NCBI GenBank assembly: GCA_963678925.1
Contig: OY787533.1
Coordinates: 2,604,001 to 2,668,000, forward strand
DNA length: 64,000 nucleotides
Reading direction: 5' to 3'
DNA from: G963665925 sp963678925
GTDB lineage: Bacteria; Bacillota; Clostridia; Peptostreptococcales; Acidaminobacteraceae
Under the pieces are notes generated by a model. That model was not told where the DNA came from. It searched no databases and saw only the letters and a program-made list of their open reading frames with translations. This document shows, in pieces, positions 44,636 to 53,971 of the stretch (its first letter is position 1; the number at the start of each line of letters is the position of its first letter). Both the position numbers and the translations under genes were made by a program.

Positions 44636-45982
44636 ATGCTGAACATACTGATTGTTGATGACGAGCGGGATTTCAGAAGTCTGCTCGGAATCATACTGAA
44701 GCGAAAAGGGTACCGGATTACGGAAGCGGAAAACGGCGAAGAAGCCATTGAAATACTCAGCAGGGCCTGCTTTGATGTGCTTATAACCGACCTTGTCATG
44801 GACAAGTGTGATGGTCTTGAGCTGCTGAAATATGCTGGTCAGAACCACCCGGCCATGGAAACCATCATCATGACGGCATTTGGGAGCATTGAAAATGCAG
44901 TTGAGGCTATGAAGCTGGGCGCTTTTTCATACTTTATTAAAAGTAATGATCCCCAAGAGATTGTATTTGATCTTGAGAAAATAAAGAAAATCAAGCTACT
45001 CGATGCAGAAAACAGACTTCTGCGCGATGCGGTTGTAGACAACAGCGTCATGCTTGAGTCAAAGAGCGAAGTCTTCAGACGTGCCGTAGATATTGCACGA
45101 AGAGCGGCGGACTCCAACTCCAACATTCTCATACTTGGAGAATCGGGGGTTGGCAAGGAGGTCTTTGCCAAGTTTATTCATATGAACAGTCCAAGACGCA
45201 ATGAAATATTTATGCCGGTCAATTGCTACAGTTTTTCCGACACCCTTATTGAAAGTGAGCTGTATGGGCATGAAAACGGGGCCTTCACAGGGTCTTCAGG
45301 TCTTAGAATAGGACGGTTCGAAGCGGCAAATCACGGGACCCTTTTTCTTGACGAAATCGGCGATTTGCCAGAGTCAACGCAAATCAAGATATTGCGCAAC
45401 ATTGAAACCAGAGAAATCACGCGCATTGGCAGCAATACCCCCATTAAAACCGATTTCAGACTTGTTGCCGCAACCAATAAGGACTTGAGCAAATCCATTG
45501 AGAGCATGGATTTTCGCGAAGATCTCTTTTATAGGCTGAGCACGGTGATTATCAGAATTCCCTCTCTAAGGGAGCGGCGTGAGGACATTCCCATCCTGCT
45601 GGATTACTTTATCAAGAAATCATCCGATGAACTTAAGAAGAGTTTTCATGGGATTGAAAACAAGCTGCAGAACCTGCTCTATACCTATGAGTATCCAGGC
45701 AATGTCCGTGAAATGAAAAATATTGTGGAACGGCTGGTGGTACTTTCCCCTGAAGGCCTTCTGCAGATGGATGAGGGCTTCAGCATCAACCCCCTTCGCC
45801 TCAACGCAGTAGAGGATAAGACAGACCAGAGTCTGAAGGCAGTACGAAGCAAGGCGGAAAAGGACCACATACAGGCCGTGCTCGCAGCCTGTGATTTTGA
45901 TTACAACAGGGCTTCTGAGATTCTTGAAATCAGCTCGCGTCAGCTCTACAACAAGTGCCATGAGTACGGCATCAGAAAATAG
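44636..45982 (+). CDS. Sigma-54-dependent response regulator with variant GAFTGS loop
   Basis: 448 residues. Receiver with Asp52 in VLITDLVMDK; AAA+ domain with GESGVGKE and LFLDEIGDL; C-terminal Fis-type helix-turn-helix DYNRASEILEISSRQLYNK. The sigma-54 contact loop reads GAFTGS instead of GAFTGA. The last position tolerates few changes in studied activators, so activity may be altered. Its likely target is the promoter at 41062, through the palindrome at 40974-41014. GGAGATG precedes the ATG. Confidence 0.92.
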   Translation: MLNILIVDDERDFRSLLGIILKRKGYRITEAENGEEAIEILSRACFDVLITDLVMDKCDGLELLKYAGQNHPAMETIIMTAFGSIENAVEAMKLGAFSYFIKSNDPQEIVFDLEKIKKIKLLDAENRLLRDAVVDNSVMLESKSEVFRRAVDIARRAADSNSNILILGESGVGKEVFAKFIHMNSPRRNEIFMPVNCYSFSDTLIESELYGHENGAFTGSSGLRIGRFEAANHGTLFLDEIGDLPESTQIKILRNIETREITRIGSNTPIKTDFRLVAATNKDLSKSIESMDFREDLFYRLSTVIIRIPSLRERREDIPILLDYFIKKSSDELKKSFHGIENKLQNLLYTYEYPGNVREMKNIVERLVVLSPEGLLQMDEGFSINPLRLNAVEDKTDQSLKAVRSKAEKDHIQAVLAACDFDYNRASEILEISSRQLYNKCHEYGIRK

Positions 45983-46023
45983 GCCTTCCGCTGAAATCAT
46001 TGAAATTCCATCAGAATAGCTAT

Positions 46024-46061
46024 ATAGGACCAGTCCGAGATTTTGGACTGGTCCTATTTTT
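46024..46061 (+). terminator. Rho-independent terminator
   Basis: ATAGGACCAGTCC and GGACTGGTCCTAT form a perfect 13-bp stem with an 8-base loop followed by T5. Confidence 0.9.
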
Positions 46062-46145
46062 CTGAAAATATTTAATTTTCGTAACCCTTTAGACCGCAAT
46101 TTGTGCTTTTCAAGTACAAAATAGAGTAACTCAACATGAAATCGA

Positions 46146-46173
46146 TTGCAGGAGATTTGGACTGAACTATAAT
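46146..46173 (+). promoter_or_regulatory. Promoter of the 46193-cstA unit
   Basis: TTGCAG (46146-46151) and a perfect TATAAT (46168-46173) with 16-base spacing, 20 bases before the start codon. Confidence 0.65.
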
Positions 46174-46192
46174 TAGCATTGGGGGGAAGTAT

Positions 46193-46681
46193 ATGAATTT
46201 TGAAGAAAAATTACGCGAAAAATTCGGCAGATTTTATGATGTTCAAGGCCCTGTCGTTATTGGCAATATGAATTTTCAGTTTATCGCCAAGTTCAATCAG
46301 AGAAATGCGCGATATATCCTTAAGAAAACCAACGAATACTATGCGTTTGAGAACAATGAGTTTGTTCTGTATAAGCGCTTGGACGGTCCAATCAATGAAA
46401 ACATCATGACAAGCATTGAGCAGTTTTTCAACGACCATGCCGAGTCACTCATACAGATCGACGATGAACACATGTCCAGTGCTGTAGTCTTGATTCTTGA
46501 AACAGAGTCTGAAATCGATCCGGCCCTTGCTGGAAAAATTCAGAAATTCAAGTACTACAAGAGCTTTATGTTCGGCTTGAAAGGCTGGATCAATGGCGGA
46601 CTAATGCTGATAAATCCTTTAGACAATAAGGGATTGTCAAATAAATATTCTAAGAGGGAACTTGAAAAGATTTTATCTTAG
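46193..46681 (+). CDS. Conserved hypothetical protein upstream of cstA
   Basis: 162 residues, soluble, no signal peptide, no motif I can name. It mixes charged helices with short strands (NMNFQFIAKFNQRNARYILKK; GLKGWINGGLMLI). GGGGGGAAG precedes the ATG. It ends 14 bases before cstA and shares its promoter, so a regulatory or accessory role for the transporter is possible but unproven. Confidence 0.75.
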   Translation: MNFEEKLREKFGRFYDVQGPVVIGNMNFQFIAKFNQRNARYILKKTNEYYAFENNEFVLYKRLDGPINENIMTSIEQFFNDHAESLIQIDDEHMSSAVVLILETESEIDPALAGKIQKFKYYKSFMFGLKGWINGGLMLINPLDNKGLSNKYSKRELEKILS

Positions 46682-46695
46682 AGAGGGGAGTTATT

Positions 46696-48315
46696 ATGAG
46701 TTCATTATTACTTATTCTTATCGCAGCTGCCGTATTTTTGGTGGGGTACGTTACTTACGGTGCGTACTTGGCAAAAACATGGGGCATTGACCCGAACAGG
46801 AAAACGCCTGCACACACAATCAACGATGGTGTTGATTATGTTCCTGCAAAAGCGCCTGTACTGCTCGGTCACCACTTTTCATCCATCGCGGGTGCCGGAC
46901 CTATCGTAGGACCTATTGGTGCTGCAATCTTCGGTTGGGTTCCAGTATTCCTATGGATCGTCGTCGGATCGCTGTTCTTTGGCGGCGTTCATGACATGGG
47001 TGCACTTTTCGCATCAGTTCGCCATGACGGTAAATCCCTTGGCGAAGTTATTGGCCACACAATGGGTAAGAGTGGCAAAAAACTATTTGCGGTATTTGCT
47101 TGGCTGACACTGCTTCTTGTAGTTGCAGCATTTACAAATATCGTGGCAAACACATTTGTAGCAGTACCTGAAGCAGCAACGGCATCATGTTTATTTATTC
47201 TTGTAGCAATCGGTTTTGGTGTGTTTGTTTATCGTAGAGGCGTAAGCCTTACAATCGGTAGTGTGATCGGTGTTGCACTTCTAATTCTAAGTATTTACCT
47301 TGGAACACTGTTCCCGATTTCACTGAGCAAGACAGCTTGGATGCTTATTCTTATCGGTTATATCTTTGTTGCCAGCGTTACGCCAGTTTGGATTCTGCTG
47401 CAGCCAAGGGATTACCTGAATTCATTCCTGCTTTACGCAATGCTGATCGGCGGTTTCGTAGGCGTTATCTTCATGAATCCTAAGCTAGAGCTTGCTCCAG
47501 TGACAGCGTTCAAGATCAACAATGCGACACTCTTCCCGATGCTGTTCGTAACTGTAGCCTGTGGCGCGATTTCAGGCTTCCACTCACTTGTTGGTTCTGG
47601 TACAACTTCGAAGCAGATGGACAACGAGAAGGATATCCGACTTGTTGGTTACGGTTCAATGCTGATTGAGGGTGTTCTTGCAACACTGGCAATCATCACA
47701 GCTGGTTACATCGGCGCAGACAAGCTGAGCGCGCTTCTTGCTGACGGCGGTCCTGTAAATGTATTCTCAAACGGTCTTGGTGAGTTCATGACAGCATTCG
47801 GTCTGCCACTTGCAACAGGTAAGAGCTTTACAGCACTTGCAATTTCGGCATTCGCACTTACAAGTCTTGACACGGCAACACGTCTAGCACGTTTTATCTT
47901 CCAAGAGTTCTTCGATGCAGAAGGTGAAGCTGAGTCATCATTCATCACAAACAGATACGTATCGACACTGATTACAGTTGTTCTTGGTGGTGGTCTTGCA
48001 TTTAAAGGCTGGACATCAATTTGGCCACTATTCGGTTCTGCAAACCAGCTGTTGGCGGCACTTGCGCTTCTAGCGCTTTCAGTATGGCTCAAGCAGGCAG
48101 GCAAGGCTTACAAGATGACAAGCATTCCTATGGTATTTATGTTTGCTGTTACACTTGTAGCGCTTGTACAGCTTATGATGGCTAACGTAGGCAACTATAT
48201 CCTCTTTGGTTTTGCAGTGGCGCTGTTTGTTCTTGCACTGATTCTGATTGTTCAGGCAAGAAAAGCATTTGCTAGCATCGACGCAGGCAGCGGCGGTGCA
48301 AGAAAGACTTCTTAA
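46696..48315 (+). CDS. cstA: CstA-family carbon starvation protein (peptide/pyruvate transporter type)
   Basis: 539 residues, the size of short clostridial CstA proteins, with about 14-16 membrane segments. Motifs: DGVDYVPAKAPVLLGHHFSSIAGAGPIVGPI near residues 40-70, and GGVHDMGALFASVRHDGKS. CstA relatives import peptides or pyruvate under carbon limitation. GAGGGGAG precedes the ATG. No CstA-specific LytTR-type two-component system is adjacent. Confidence 0.93.
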   Translation: MSSLLLILIAAAVFLVGYVTYGAYLAKTWGIDPNRKTPAHTINDGVDYVPAKAPVLLGHHFSSIAGAGPIVGPIGAAIFGWVPVFLWIVVGSLFFGGVHDMGALFASVRHDGKSLGEVIGHTMGKSGKKLFAVFAWLTLLLVVAAFTNIVANTFVAVPEAATASCLFILVAIGFGVFVYRRGVSLTIGSVIGVALLILSIYLGTLFPISLSKTAWMLILIGYIFVASVTPVWILLQPRDYLNSFLLYAMLIGGFVGVIFMNPKLELAPVTAFKINNATLFPMLFVTVACGAISGFHSLVGSGTTSKQMDNEKDIRLVGYGSMLIEGVLATLAIITAGYIGADKLSALLADGGPVNVFSNGLGEFMTAFGLPLATGKSFTALAISAFALTSLDTATRLARFIFQEFFDAEGEAESSFITNRYVSTLITVVLGGGLAFKGWTSIWPLFGSANQLLAALALLALSVWLKQAGKAYKMTSIPMVFMFAVTLVALVQLMMANVGNYILFGFAVALFVLALILIVQARKAFASIDAGSGGARKTS

Positions 48316-48369
48316 TCAAGCGGTGTGTTATAATAGTATAAACGTGGGTTCCTTTTGGGATTCTTAAAT

Positions 48370-48403
48370 GAGAAGGGAAGCGATGCTTCCCTTCTTAGTT
48401 TTT
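48370..48403 (+). terminator. Rho-independent terminator after cstA
   Basis: AGAAGGGAAGC and GCTTCCCTTCT pair perfectly around GAT, then TAGTTTTT. Confidence 0.88.
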
Positions 48404-48455
48404 CGATAAGGTCGACAAGGCAATAATTGTTGAATAGATTACTGGTGGTGTATAA

Positions 48456-48743
48456 ATGAACTACTTGGCGAATTTTCTAAAAAACCTTGGACTCTTCTTT
48501 GAAGGTGCCCTCGACATGCAGCAGAAATCAAGAGGCCATATTGAGAACGAGGCCAACGAGCTCATGGATCAGTTTATGATTCTCTGCTTTGGCGATTACC
48601 TGGGAATTGACCTCCCGACGAGCTACTACGCACTGGAACTTCTGCCCTTTCTTGCCGATGACCTTGAGCAGTGGCAGGGACGTATGACATCTAAAAAGTC
48701 AATCTGGGAAGAAAAGGCTGGAAAATTGGATATCGATCCATGA
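48456..48743 (+). CDS. Small helical protein paired with ArsA-like ATPase (resembles cory-CC-star proteins)
   Basis: 95 residues, predicted fully helical. The central GIDLPTSYYALELLPFLADDLEQW resembles the YYTLELLP region of small proteins annotated as cory-CC-star, which also occur next to ArsA-like ATPases; this is from memory and moderately sure. No membrane segment or signal. It lies 16 bases before the ATPase gene, so the two products may bind each other. Confidence 0.7.
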   Translation: MNYLANFLKNLGLFFEGALDMQQKSRGHIENEANELMDQFMILCFGDYLGIDLPTSYYALELLPFLADDLEQWQGRMTSKKSIWEEKAGKLDIDP

Positions 48744-48759
48744 TTGAAGAGGAGAAAAT

Positions 48760-49671
48760 ATGGGGAAAATTATATTTTTTGGTGGCAAGGGCGGTGTTGG
48801 AAAGACAAGCTGTTCAACGGCATACGCCATAGCACAGAGCAATAAGGGGTTGAAGACACTTCTGGTTTCGACTGACCCGGCGCACTCCATATCTGATTTA
48901 TTCCATGAGTCCATTGGTTCTGAGGTTAAGCAGCTCTCTGAGAATTTGTTTGGGATTGAAATCAACCCAGAGATGGAAAGCCGTCTGTACATCAACAAGG
49001 TCCGCAAGGACTTGAAGAAAATTCTGAGTCCTATCATTATGGAGGACTTGAACAAGCAGCTTGACGCGGCCATTGTGTCGCCGGGCAGCCATGAGTCCGC
49101 ACTCTTTGACAAAATGGTTGAGTTCATCATACACTTCAGCGAGGTCTATGACTGCATCATATTTGATACGGCACCAACGGGGCACACGGTGCGCCTGTTG
49201 TCGCTTCCAGAGCTTCTTGGGGGTTGGATTGAGAGCCTCATGTCAAAACGCAAAAAGACCATCTCGTTGAAAAACATGATTGGTCGCGACCGCAATGAGA
49301 AAGATCCCATTTTGGAGATTCTCTCGCGCCGCAAAGACAATTTGGAATGTGCGCGTCGCATTATGATGGATGAAAACATGCTGGAGTTTGCATTTGTATT
49401 GAATGCAGAACGCATGCCCATTGAGGAAACAAAGAAGGCTGTGGTCCTGCTCAGAGATTACGGCATCAATGTGTCTACCCTGGTGGTCAATAAAATTCTT
49501 CCAGAGGATGCAACCGATCCTTTCTGGATGAAGAAAAAGGAAAGCGAAGGCATGTATCTGGATGAAATCAAGACGGGCATCAAGGCCAAGCATATTTTTG
49601 AAATCCCGCTATTCCAGGAGGATATGACGCCGGATACCATTGCTCAGATGGCCACATTCTTTAATATCTAA
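48760..49671 (+). CDS. ArsA/Get3-family ATPase
   Basis: 303 residues. Deviant P-loop GGKGGVGKTSCS at residues 8-19, STDPAHSISDLF (switch I) and DTAPTGHTVRLLSLPELLGGW (switch II), all ArsA/Get3 features. It is a single-domain ATPase, half the size of plasmid ArsA. No arsenic genes are near, so arsenite extrusion is unlikely; a Get3-like chaperone or protein-targeting role is more reasonable. Pairing with the 95-residue helical protein is notable. Confidence 0.88.
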   Translation: MGKIIFFGGKGGVGKTSCSTAYAIAQSNKGLKTLLVSTDPAHSISDLFHESIGSEVKQLSENLFGIEINPEMESRLYINKVRKDLKKILSPIIMEDLNKQLDAAIVSPGSHESALFDKMVEFIIHFSEVYDCIIFDTAPTGHTVRLLSLPELLGGWIESLMSKRKKTISLKNMIGRDRNEKDPILEILSRRKDNLECARRIMMDENMLEFAFVLNAERMPIEETKKAVVLLRDYGINVSTLVVNKILPEDATDPFWMKKKESEGMYLDEIKTGIKAKHIFEIPLFQEDMTPDTIAQMATFFNI

Positions 49672-49695
49672 TAGGCAAGAGAAATATGAAATCCA

Positions 49696-49729
49696 AACGC
49701 CGGAGCGGCATGCTGCTCCGGTGTTTTTT
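49696..49729 (+). terminator. Rho-independent terminator
   Basis: AACGCCGGAGC and GCTCCGGTGTT pair with one wobble, 7-base loop, T6 tail. Confidence 0.88.
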
Positions 49730-49850
49730 ATTGTCAGAAAAGCAGTCGTATTTTTGCGGATTTTTTGAAATATGAACGCCACTGTCATATTGGACACAGG
49801 GGCTGTCATATTAAGAGGATACAATCCAGGTATAAAGTGAGGTGATCTGT

Positions 49851-50864
49851 ATGAACGGAACAGTACTGATAGTTGACGACATCCCTGGTAATATTCATGT
49901 CTTAAGAGAAGCGCTAAAGGACATGTACCATATAAAAGCGGCGATTAACGGACAGAGCGCGCTGGACATATTGAGTGGCAGCAGTGACGTCGATATTGTC
50001 CTTTTGGATATCATGATGCCTGAAATGGACGGCTACGAGGTATGTCGCCAAATACGCATGAATCCGCGGACGGAGGACATACCCGTCATATTTGTGACTG
50101 CGATGGGTGAAATGGAAGACGAAGTCAAAGGCTTTCAGGTGGGTGGAAATGATTACATCACCAAACCCATACAGCCCATTGTGGTACGGGAACGGGTGAA
50201 AAATCATATGTCGCTCTACAAGCAGCGCATGCATCTGGAGACCCTGGTTCGGGAACGTACGGAAGCCATTGAAAAAAACCGCAGGGAGATACTCAAGCGA
50301 CTGAGTGTCGCTGGTGAGTACAAGGACAACGATACTGGAGAACACGTTGAGCGGGTGGGACTTTACAGTGAAATCCTTGGACGGGCCATGGGCATGGATG
50401 AAAAGAGCCTCTTCTATTTGAGACTGACCGCGCCTATGCATGACATTGGGAAGATTGGCATTTCAGACACCATCATACGCAAGGCAGGCGCCTTGAATGA
50501 AGAAGAACGTGCCCGTATCAATACGCATCCTCAAATTGGTGCAGAAATCATCGGACAACACGATGATCCGCTCCTGAACATGGCAAGGACCATTGCCTTG
50601 ACCCACCATGAAAAATGGGATGGGACCGGGTATCCTAAGGGATTGAAAGGGGAAGCCATACCGCTGGAGGGCAGAATCGTCTGCATGGCAGATATTTTTG
50701 ATGCCCTCATGAGCAAGCGGCCATACAAGGAGCCTTGGACCTACGAGGATGTTGTGGCCTATATTGAAACAGAGCGGGGCAAGACCTTTGATCCCAAGCT
50801 GGTAGATGCATTCATGGCACATGTGGATGAGATTGCTGAAATCTATAGAAGCATGCGGGACTAG
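49851..50864 (+). CDS. HD-GYP response regulator (c-di-GMP phosphodiesterase type)
   Basis: 337 residues. Receiver about 1-120 (IVDDIPGN, phosphoacceptor in IVLLDIMMPEMDG), short coiled coil, then HD-GYP domain from about 145: MHDIGKIGI (HD pair), HPQIGAEII, THHEKWDGTGYPKGLKGEAIP with the GYP triad intact. Such enzymes hydrolyse cyclic di-GMP to GMP on activation. Start at 49851 is preferred to GTG at 49842 because GAGGTGAT is then well spaced. It opens a six-gene signalling cluster. Confidence 0.92.
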   Translation: MNGTVLIVDDIPGNIHVLREALKDMYHIKAAINGQSALDILSGSSDVDIVLLDIMMPEMDGYEVCRQIRMNPRTEDIPVIFVTAMGEMEDEVKGFQVGGNDYITKPIQPIVVRERVKNHMSLYKQRMHLETLVRERTEAIEKNRREILKRLSVAGEYKDNDTGEHVERVGLYSEILGRAMGMDEKSLFYLRLTAPMHDIGKIGISDTIIRKAGALNEEERARINTHPQIGAEIIGQHDDPLLNMARTIALTHHEKWDGTGYPKGLKGEAIPLEGRIVCMADIFDALMSKRPYKEPWTYEDVVAYIETERGKTFDPKLVDAFMAHVDEIAEIYRSMRD

Positions 50865-50880
50865 AAATGGGGGAATTGAA

Positions 50881-53800
50881 ATGAGTAAAGGTATAAGAGG
50901 ATCCCTCCTGTTTGTGGATGATGATCCCCAAAGTCTGATTCTATATAAAAGAAAATTTGAAGAGACATTTCGAGTCTATACAGCTGCGAATGGGCATGAT
51001 GCCCTTGAAATCATGCAGGATGAAGAGGTGGATGTTATCATCAGTGATTTGAGAATGCCTGAAATGGACGGCATAGAGCTCCTGAGCCGAATTCAGGATG
51101 ACTACCCTCAAACACTGCGGGTGATTATCACAGCCTTTGATGATTATGAGCGCATTGTCGACAGTCTCAACAGCGGCGGCATCAATCACAGCTTTAAGAA
51201 ACCGGTCAATTTCAAATATTTGAACCTGGTCTTGGTGGATTATCTTGAAAAGGAAAAAATGAAAATTCACAACAGGGAGTTCATGGATTCCTTCAAAGAG
51301 TATTCCAAGGAACTTTCAGACAAGCTCAAGGCGCGGACCGAAGAGCTGAGAGAAGCCTACAGACTGCTTGATGAAAGCGACAGACGCTACAAATATGCAG
51401 TCAAGGCAGCTAAGCAGGGCATTATTGACTGGGGCATTTCAGATGACGCATTGGTACTCAACGATGTATTTTTTGAAAACCTGGGCTATGACAGATACAA
51501 CATGAATATCAGAAATCTTGAAGACCTCAAGTACTATATTCACCCTGAGCACCGGGCGGCCTTCTTTAACAAGCTCAAGAAATACATGAAGTCGGGCGGC
51601 ACAATGGAAATGCGCCTTCAGCTCCTGAGCAAATCGGGCGTCTATGTGTGGCACAACTTTGTGGGGCTGGTCGTGGAGTGGGACAGCAAGAACAGACCGG
51701 TCCGTTTCATAGGTGCCTGCATTGATATCTCCCGACAGCTGACCCTTGAGGAGAAACTGAGGGAAGCCAACGAAGAGCTGCGGATCATCAATGAGGTAAA
51801 ACACAATTTCATAGCGAATGTAAGCCATGAGCTCAGAACACCGATGAATTCAATCTTGGGCTTTGCCAGTCTCTATGACGGCGCTGCAGACGAGGGGCAA
51901 AAGACAAGGTATGTTCAGCAAATCAAATCCTCGGCACATGCGCTCAATCAGGTAATCGACAACATGATTGCCTTTGCTGCTGTAAAGCAGGAGGAGGCAC
52001 TGGAAAAGGCAAGCAACTTCAAGCTCGACAAGCTGCTGCAGGATGTTGGCTCACGGGTGTCAGAAATGCTGAGTGGAAAAAATGTTGAGTACACTGTTGA
52101 AATTGGAGAGAATATTCCCATCTTCCTCATGGGCAATGAAGTACGACTCAAGAAAACCCTTCTGGCGGTGCTTGATAATGCTGCCAAATTCACAAAATCT
52201 GGCCGGATTGATTTGCGCGTTTCAGCAGTAGGACAGGAAAATGGCATGATCAATCTGGAGTTCGGCATAAAGGATACGGGAATTGGTATGGAGACCAGCC
52301 AACTGGAGAATATTCACATTGCCTTTAAGCAGGCAGATGACTCATCGAGCAGGTCCTATGACGGTCTGGGGCTGGGAATCAACCTTGCTGTTGAAAATGT
52401 GCGGAAAATGAATGGACAGTTTCGAATTGAGAGTCAAAAAGATATGGGGACACGTGTTACCATTCGCATTCCATTCAGAATGGCCTATGAAGTGCGCCGT
52501 ATCAGAACCAATCTCATAGATGTCGGCAAGTTCAACGTGCTCCTCTATAAGGAAAGCGGCGCTCAGCGGGAAGAACTCGTGCGTATGCTCAAGGGCTTTG
52601 GATTTGCCATTCGCGAGGCGGCGGATATTGACGACTTCCGTGACATGATACAAAAGGGCACCGGCGTCCAGTTCATTCTGGGATGTGCCAAAGAGCTGGA
52701 TGACATAAGACAGATGGTGTCACTGAACCAGCATATTGTCATCGCCATTGAGGATTACTCCAACGATTTTATCCAAGGCTGGATTAACGCATCCATTAAG
52801 AAGCCTATTATTTCCTCTGAGCTTTACAATGCCTTTATTGAGTCGCTGGTAAAATTCCATCCCAAGCTTGCAAAGCAGGAAATCGAGCTGGATGTACCGG
52901 GTAAAACAATTGAGCGCATCGAAGAAATGCGTGTTCTTGTCGTGGAAGACAGCCTGACCAATCGCCACATTATGAAGAATATTCTGGACGCCATCAAGGT
53001 TCAAGCGGATTTTGCAGAAGATGGGGAGCGGGTTCTTGAGATGGATGCCCTTGATGCTTACGATCTGATATTTATGGACATTAATCTGCCGGGAATGAAT
53101 GGCGATGAGGTTTGTGAAGTTCTAAGACAGCGTCCAGAGCTTGAAAATCTTGCCATACTGGGACTGACAGCAAATATGGATGCGGCCAGTCTCAATAAGT
53201 ATCGTCAGGCCGGGATGAATGATATTCTGCATAAGCCTTACAATGTAGACCAGATTTTCAGCGCGATTGAAGACTATGCGGGTGTTTTGGAGTCTGAAAG
53301 TCACGGACACACAAGTTTGACAGCCGCTGATGCTGAGGATGAACGCGGCGCTGATGAAAAAGATATTTTTGCCAAGCTTTATGCCTATGGCGTGGATGTT
53401 GAGGGGGCTATGAAGCGTCTTGGTGGCAATGAACAGACATATATTGAACTTCTGAGTGATTTTGAAAGAGAGTATTCAAATCTGGAATGTGCCAAGCTCA
53501 CAAAAAACGGAGACCTTTATGCGTCATGTCATGCAATAAGGGGGATCGCCTCAAATCTTGGCGCAGTCAAGCTGGGGGAAGCGGCAGGCAATCTTGAAAA
53601 GCTTGGAGACCATGTATCAGAATACGAAATGGCACACTATGCGGATGTGTTTGAAAACAATCTGTCCGGCTTTATTGAGGGAATCAAAGCAGTCCTGTCC
53701 CAGCGGGATTCCGACACGGCTGCAAAGGCTGGTGACAAGTTCACATGGAAAGAAACTGAGCGGTTTTTGAAGGATGCAGCAAATGAGCTTCAAAGCTTTG

Positions 53801-53970
53801 ATACTTCTGTAATCGACAGGTTCAGAGAAACAGATCTGGACAGATTTGAGTCAGAAATCTCAGAAGCGCTGAAAAAAGCATATGCGTCCATACAGGGATT
53901 CGATTTTGAGTCAGCACTTTTAATCATTGAAAAAATTGAATCTGAGTATGGTGGGAAGGGGCGTGAATAG
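50881..53970 (+). CDS. Hybrid sensor histidine kinase: REC-PAS-HisKA-HATPase-pseudoREC-REC-Hpt
   Basis: 1029 residues, no membrane segment. Order: receiver 1-120 with Asp56; coiled coil about 125-165; PAS/PAC about 168-285; HisKA with His316 in NVSHELRTPMNS; HATPase about 415-532 (DTGIGM, GLGLGI); a degenerate receiver about 550-650 in which the phosphoacceptor region reads ILGCAKE; a full receiver 682-800 with Asp733 in FMDINLPGMNG; Hpt about 835-930 with His884 in CHAIRGIASNLGA; helical tail to 1029. The input is another receiver rather than a periplasmic domain. GGGGGAA precedes the ATG at 50881. The next gene starts 2 bases after the stop. Confidence 0.92.
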   Translation: MSKGIRGSLLFVDDDPQSLILYKRKFEETFRVYTAANGHDALEIMQDEEVDVIISDLRMPEMDGIELLSRIQDDYPQTLRVIITAFDDYERIVDSLNSGGINHSFKKPVNFKYLNLVLVDYLEKEKMKIHNREFMDSFKEYSKELSDKLKARTEELREAYRLLDESDRRYKYAVKAAKQGIIDWGISDDALVLNDVFFENLGYDRYNMNIRNLEDLKYYIHPEHRAAFFNKLKKYMKSGGTMEMRLQLLSKSGVYVWHNFVGLVVEWDSKNRPVRFIGACIDISRQLTLEEKLREANEELRIINEVKHNFIANVSHELRTPMNSILGFASLYDGAADEGQKTRYVQQIKSSAHALNQVIDNMIAFAAVKQEEALEKASNFKLDKLLQDVGSRVSEMLSGKNVEYTVEIGENIPIFLMGNEVRLKKTLLAVLDNAAKFTKSGRIDLRVSAVGQENGMINLEFGIKDTGIGMETSQLENIHIAFKQADDSSSRSYDGLGLGINLAVENVRKMNGQFRIESQKDMGTRVTIRIPFRMAYEVRRIRTNLIDVGKFNVLLYKESGAQREELVRMLKGFGFAIREAADIDDFRDMIQKGTGVQFILGCAKELDDIRQMVSLNQHIVIAIEDYSNDFIQGWINASIKKPIISSELYNAFIESLVKFHPKLAKQEIELDVPGKTIERIEEMRVLVVEDSLTNRHIMKNILDAIKVQADFAEDGERVLEMDALDAYDLIFMDINLPGMNGDEVCEVLRQRPELENLAILGLTANMDAASLNKYRQAGMNDILHKPYNVDQIFSAIEDYAGVLESESHGHTSLTAADAEDERGADEKDIFAKLYAYGVDVEGAMKRLGGNEQTYIELLSDFEREYSNLECAKLTKNGDLYASCHAIRGIASNLGAVKLGEAAGNLEKLGDHVSEYEMAHYADVFENNLSGFIEGIKAVLSQRDSDTAAKAGDKFTWKETERFLKDAANELQSFDTSVIDRFRETDLDRFESEISEALKKAYASIQGFDFESALLIIEKIESEYGGKGRE

Positions 53971-53971
53971 G

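Noticed and set aside
48760..49671. Arsenical pump ATPase
   Set aside because: No arsB, arsC, arsD or arsR nearby, and it has one ATPase domain instead of two.
53927..53971. Upstream in-frame extension of the pseudo-Hpt
   Set aside because: It overlaps the hybrid kinase end; the paralogue alignment starts at the ATG at 53972.
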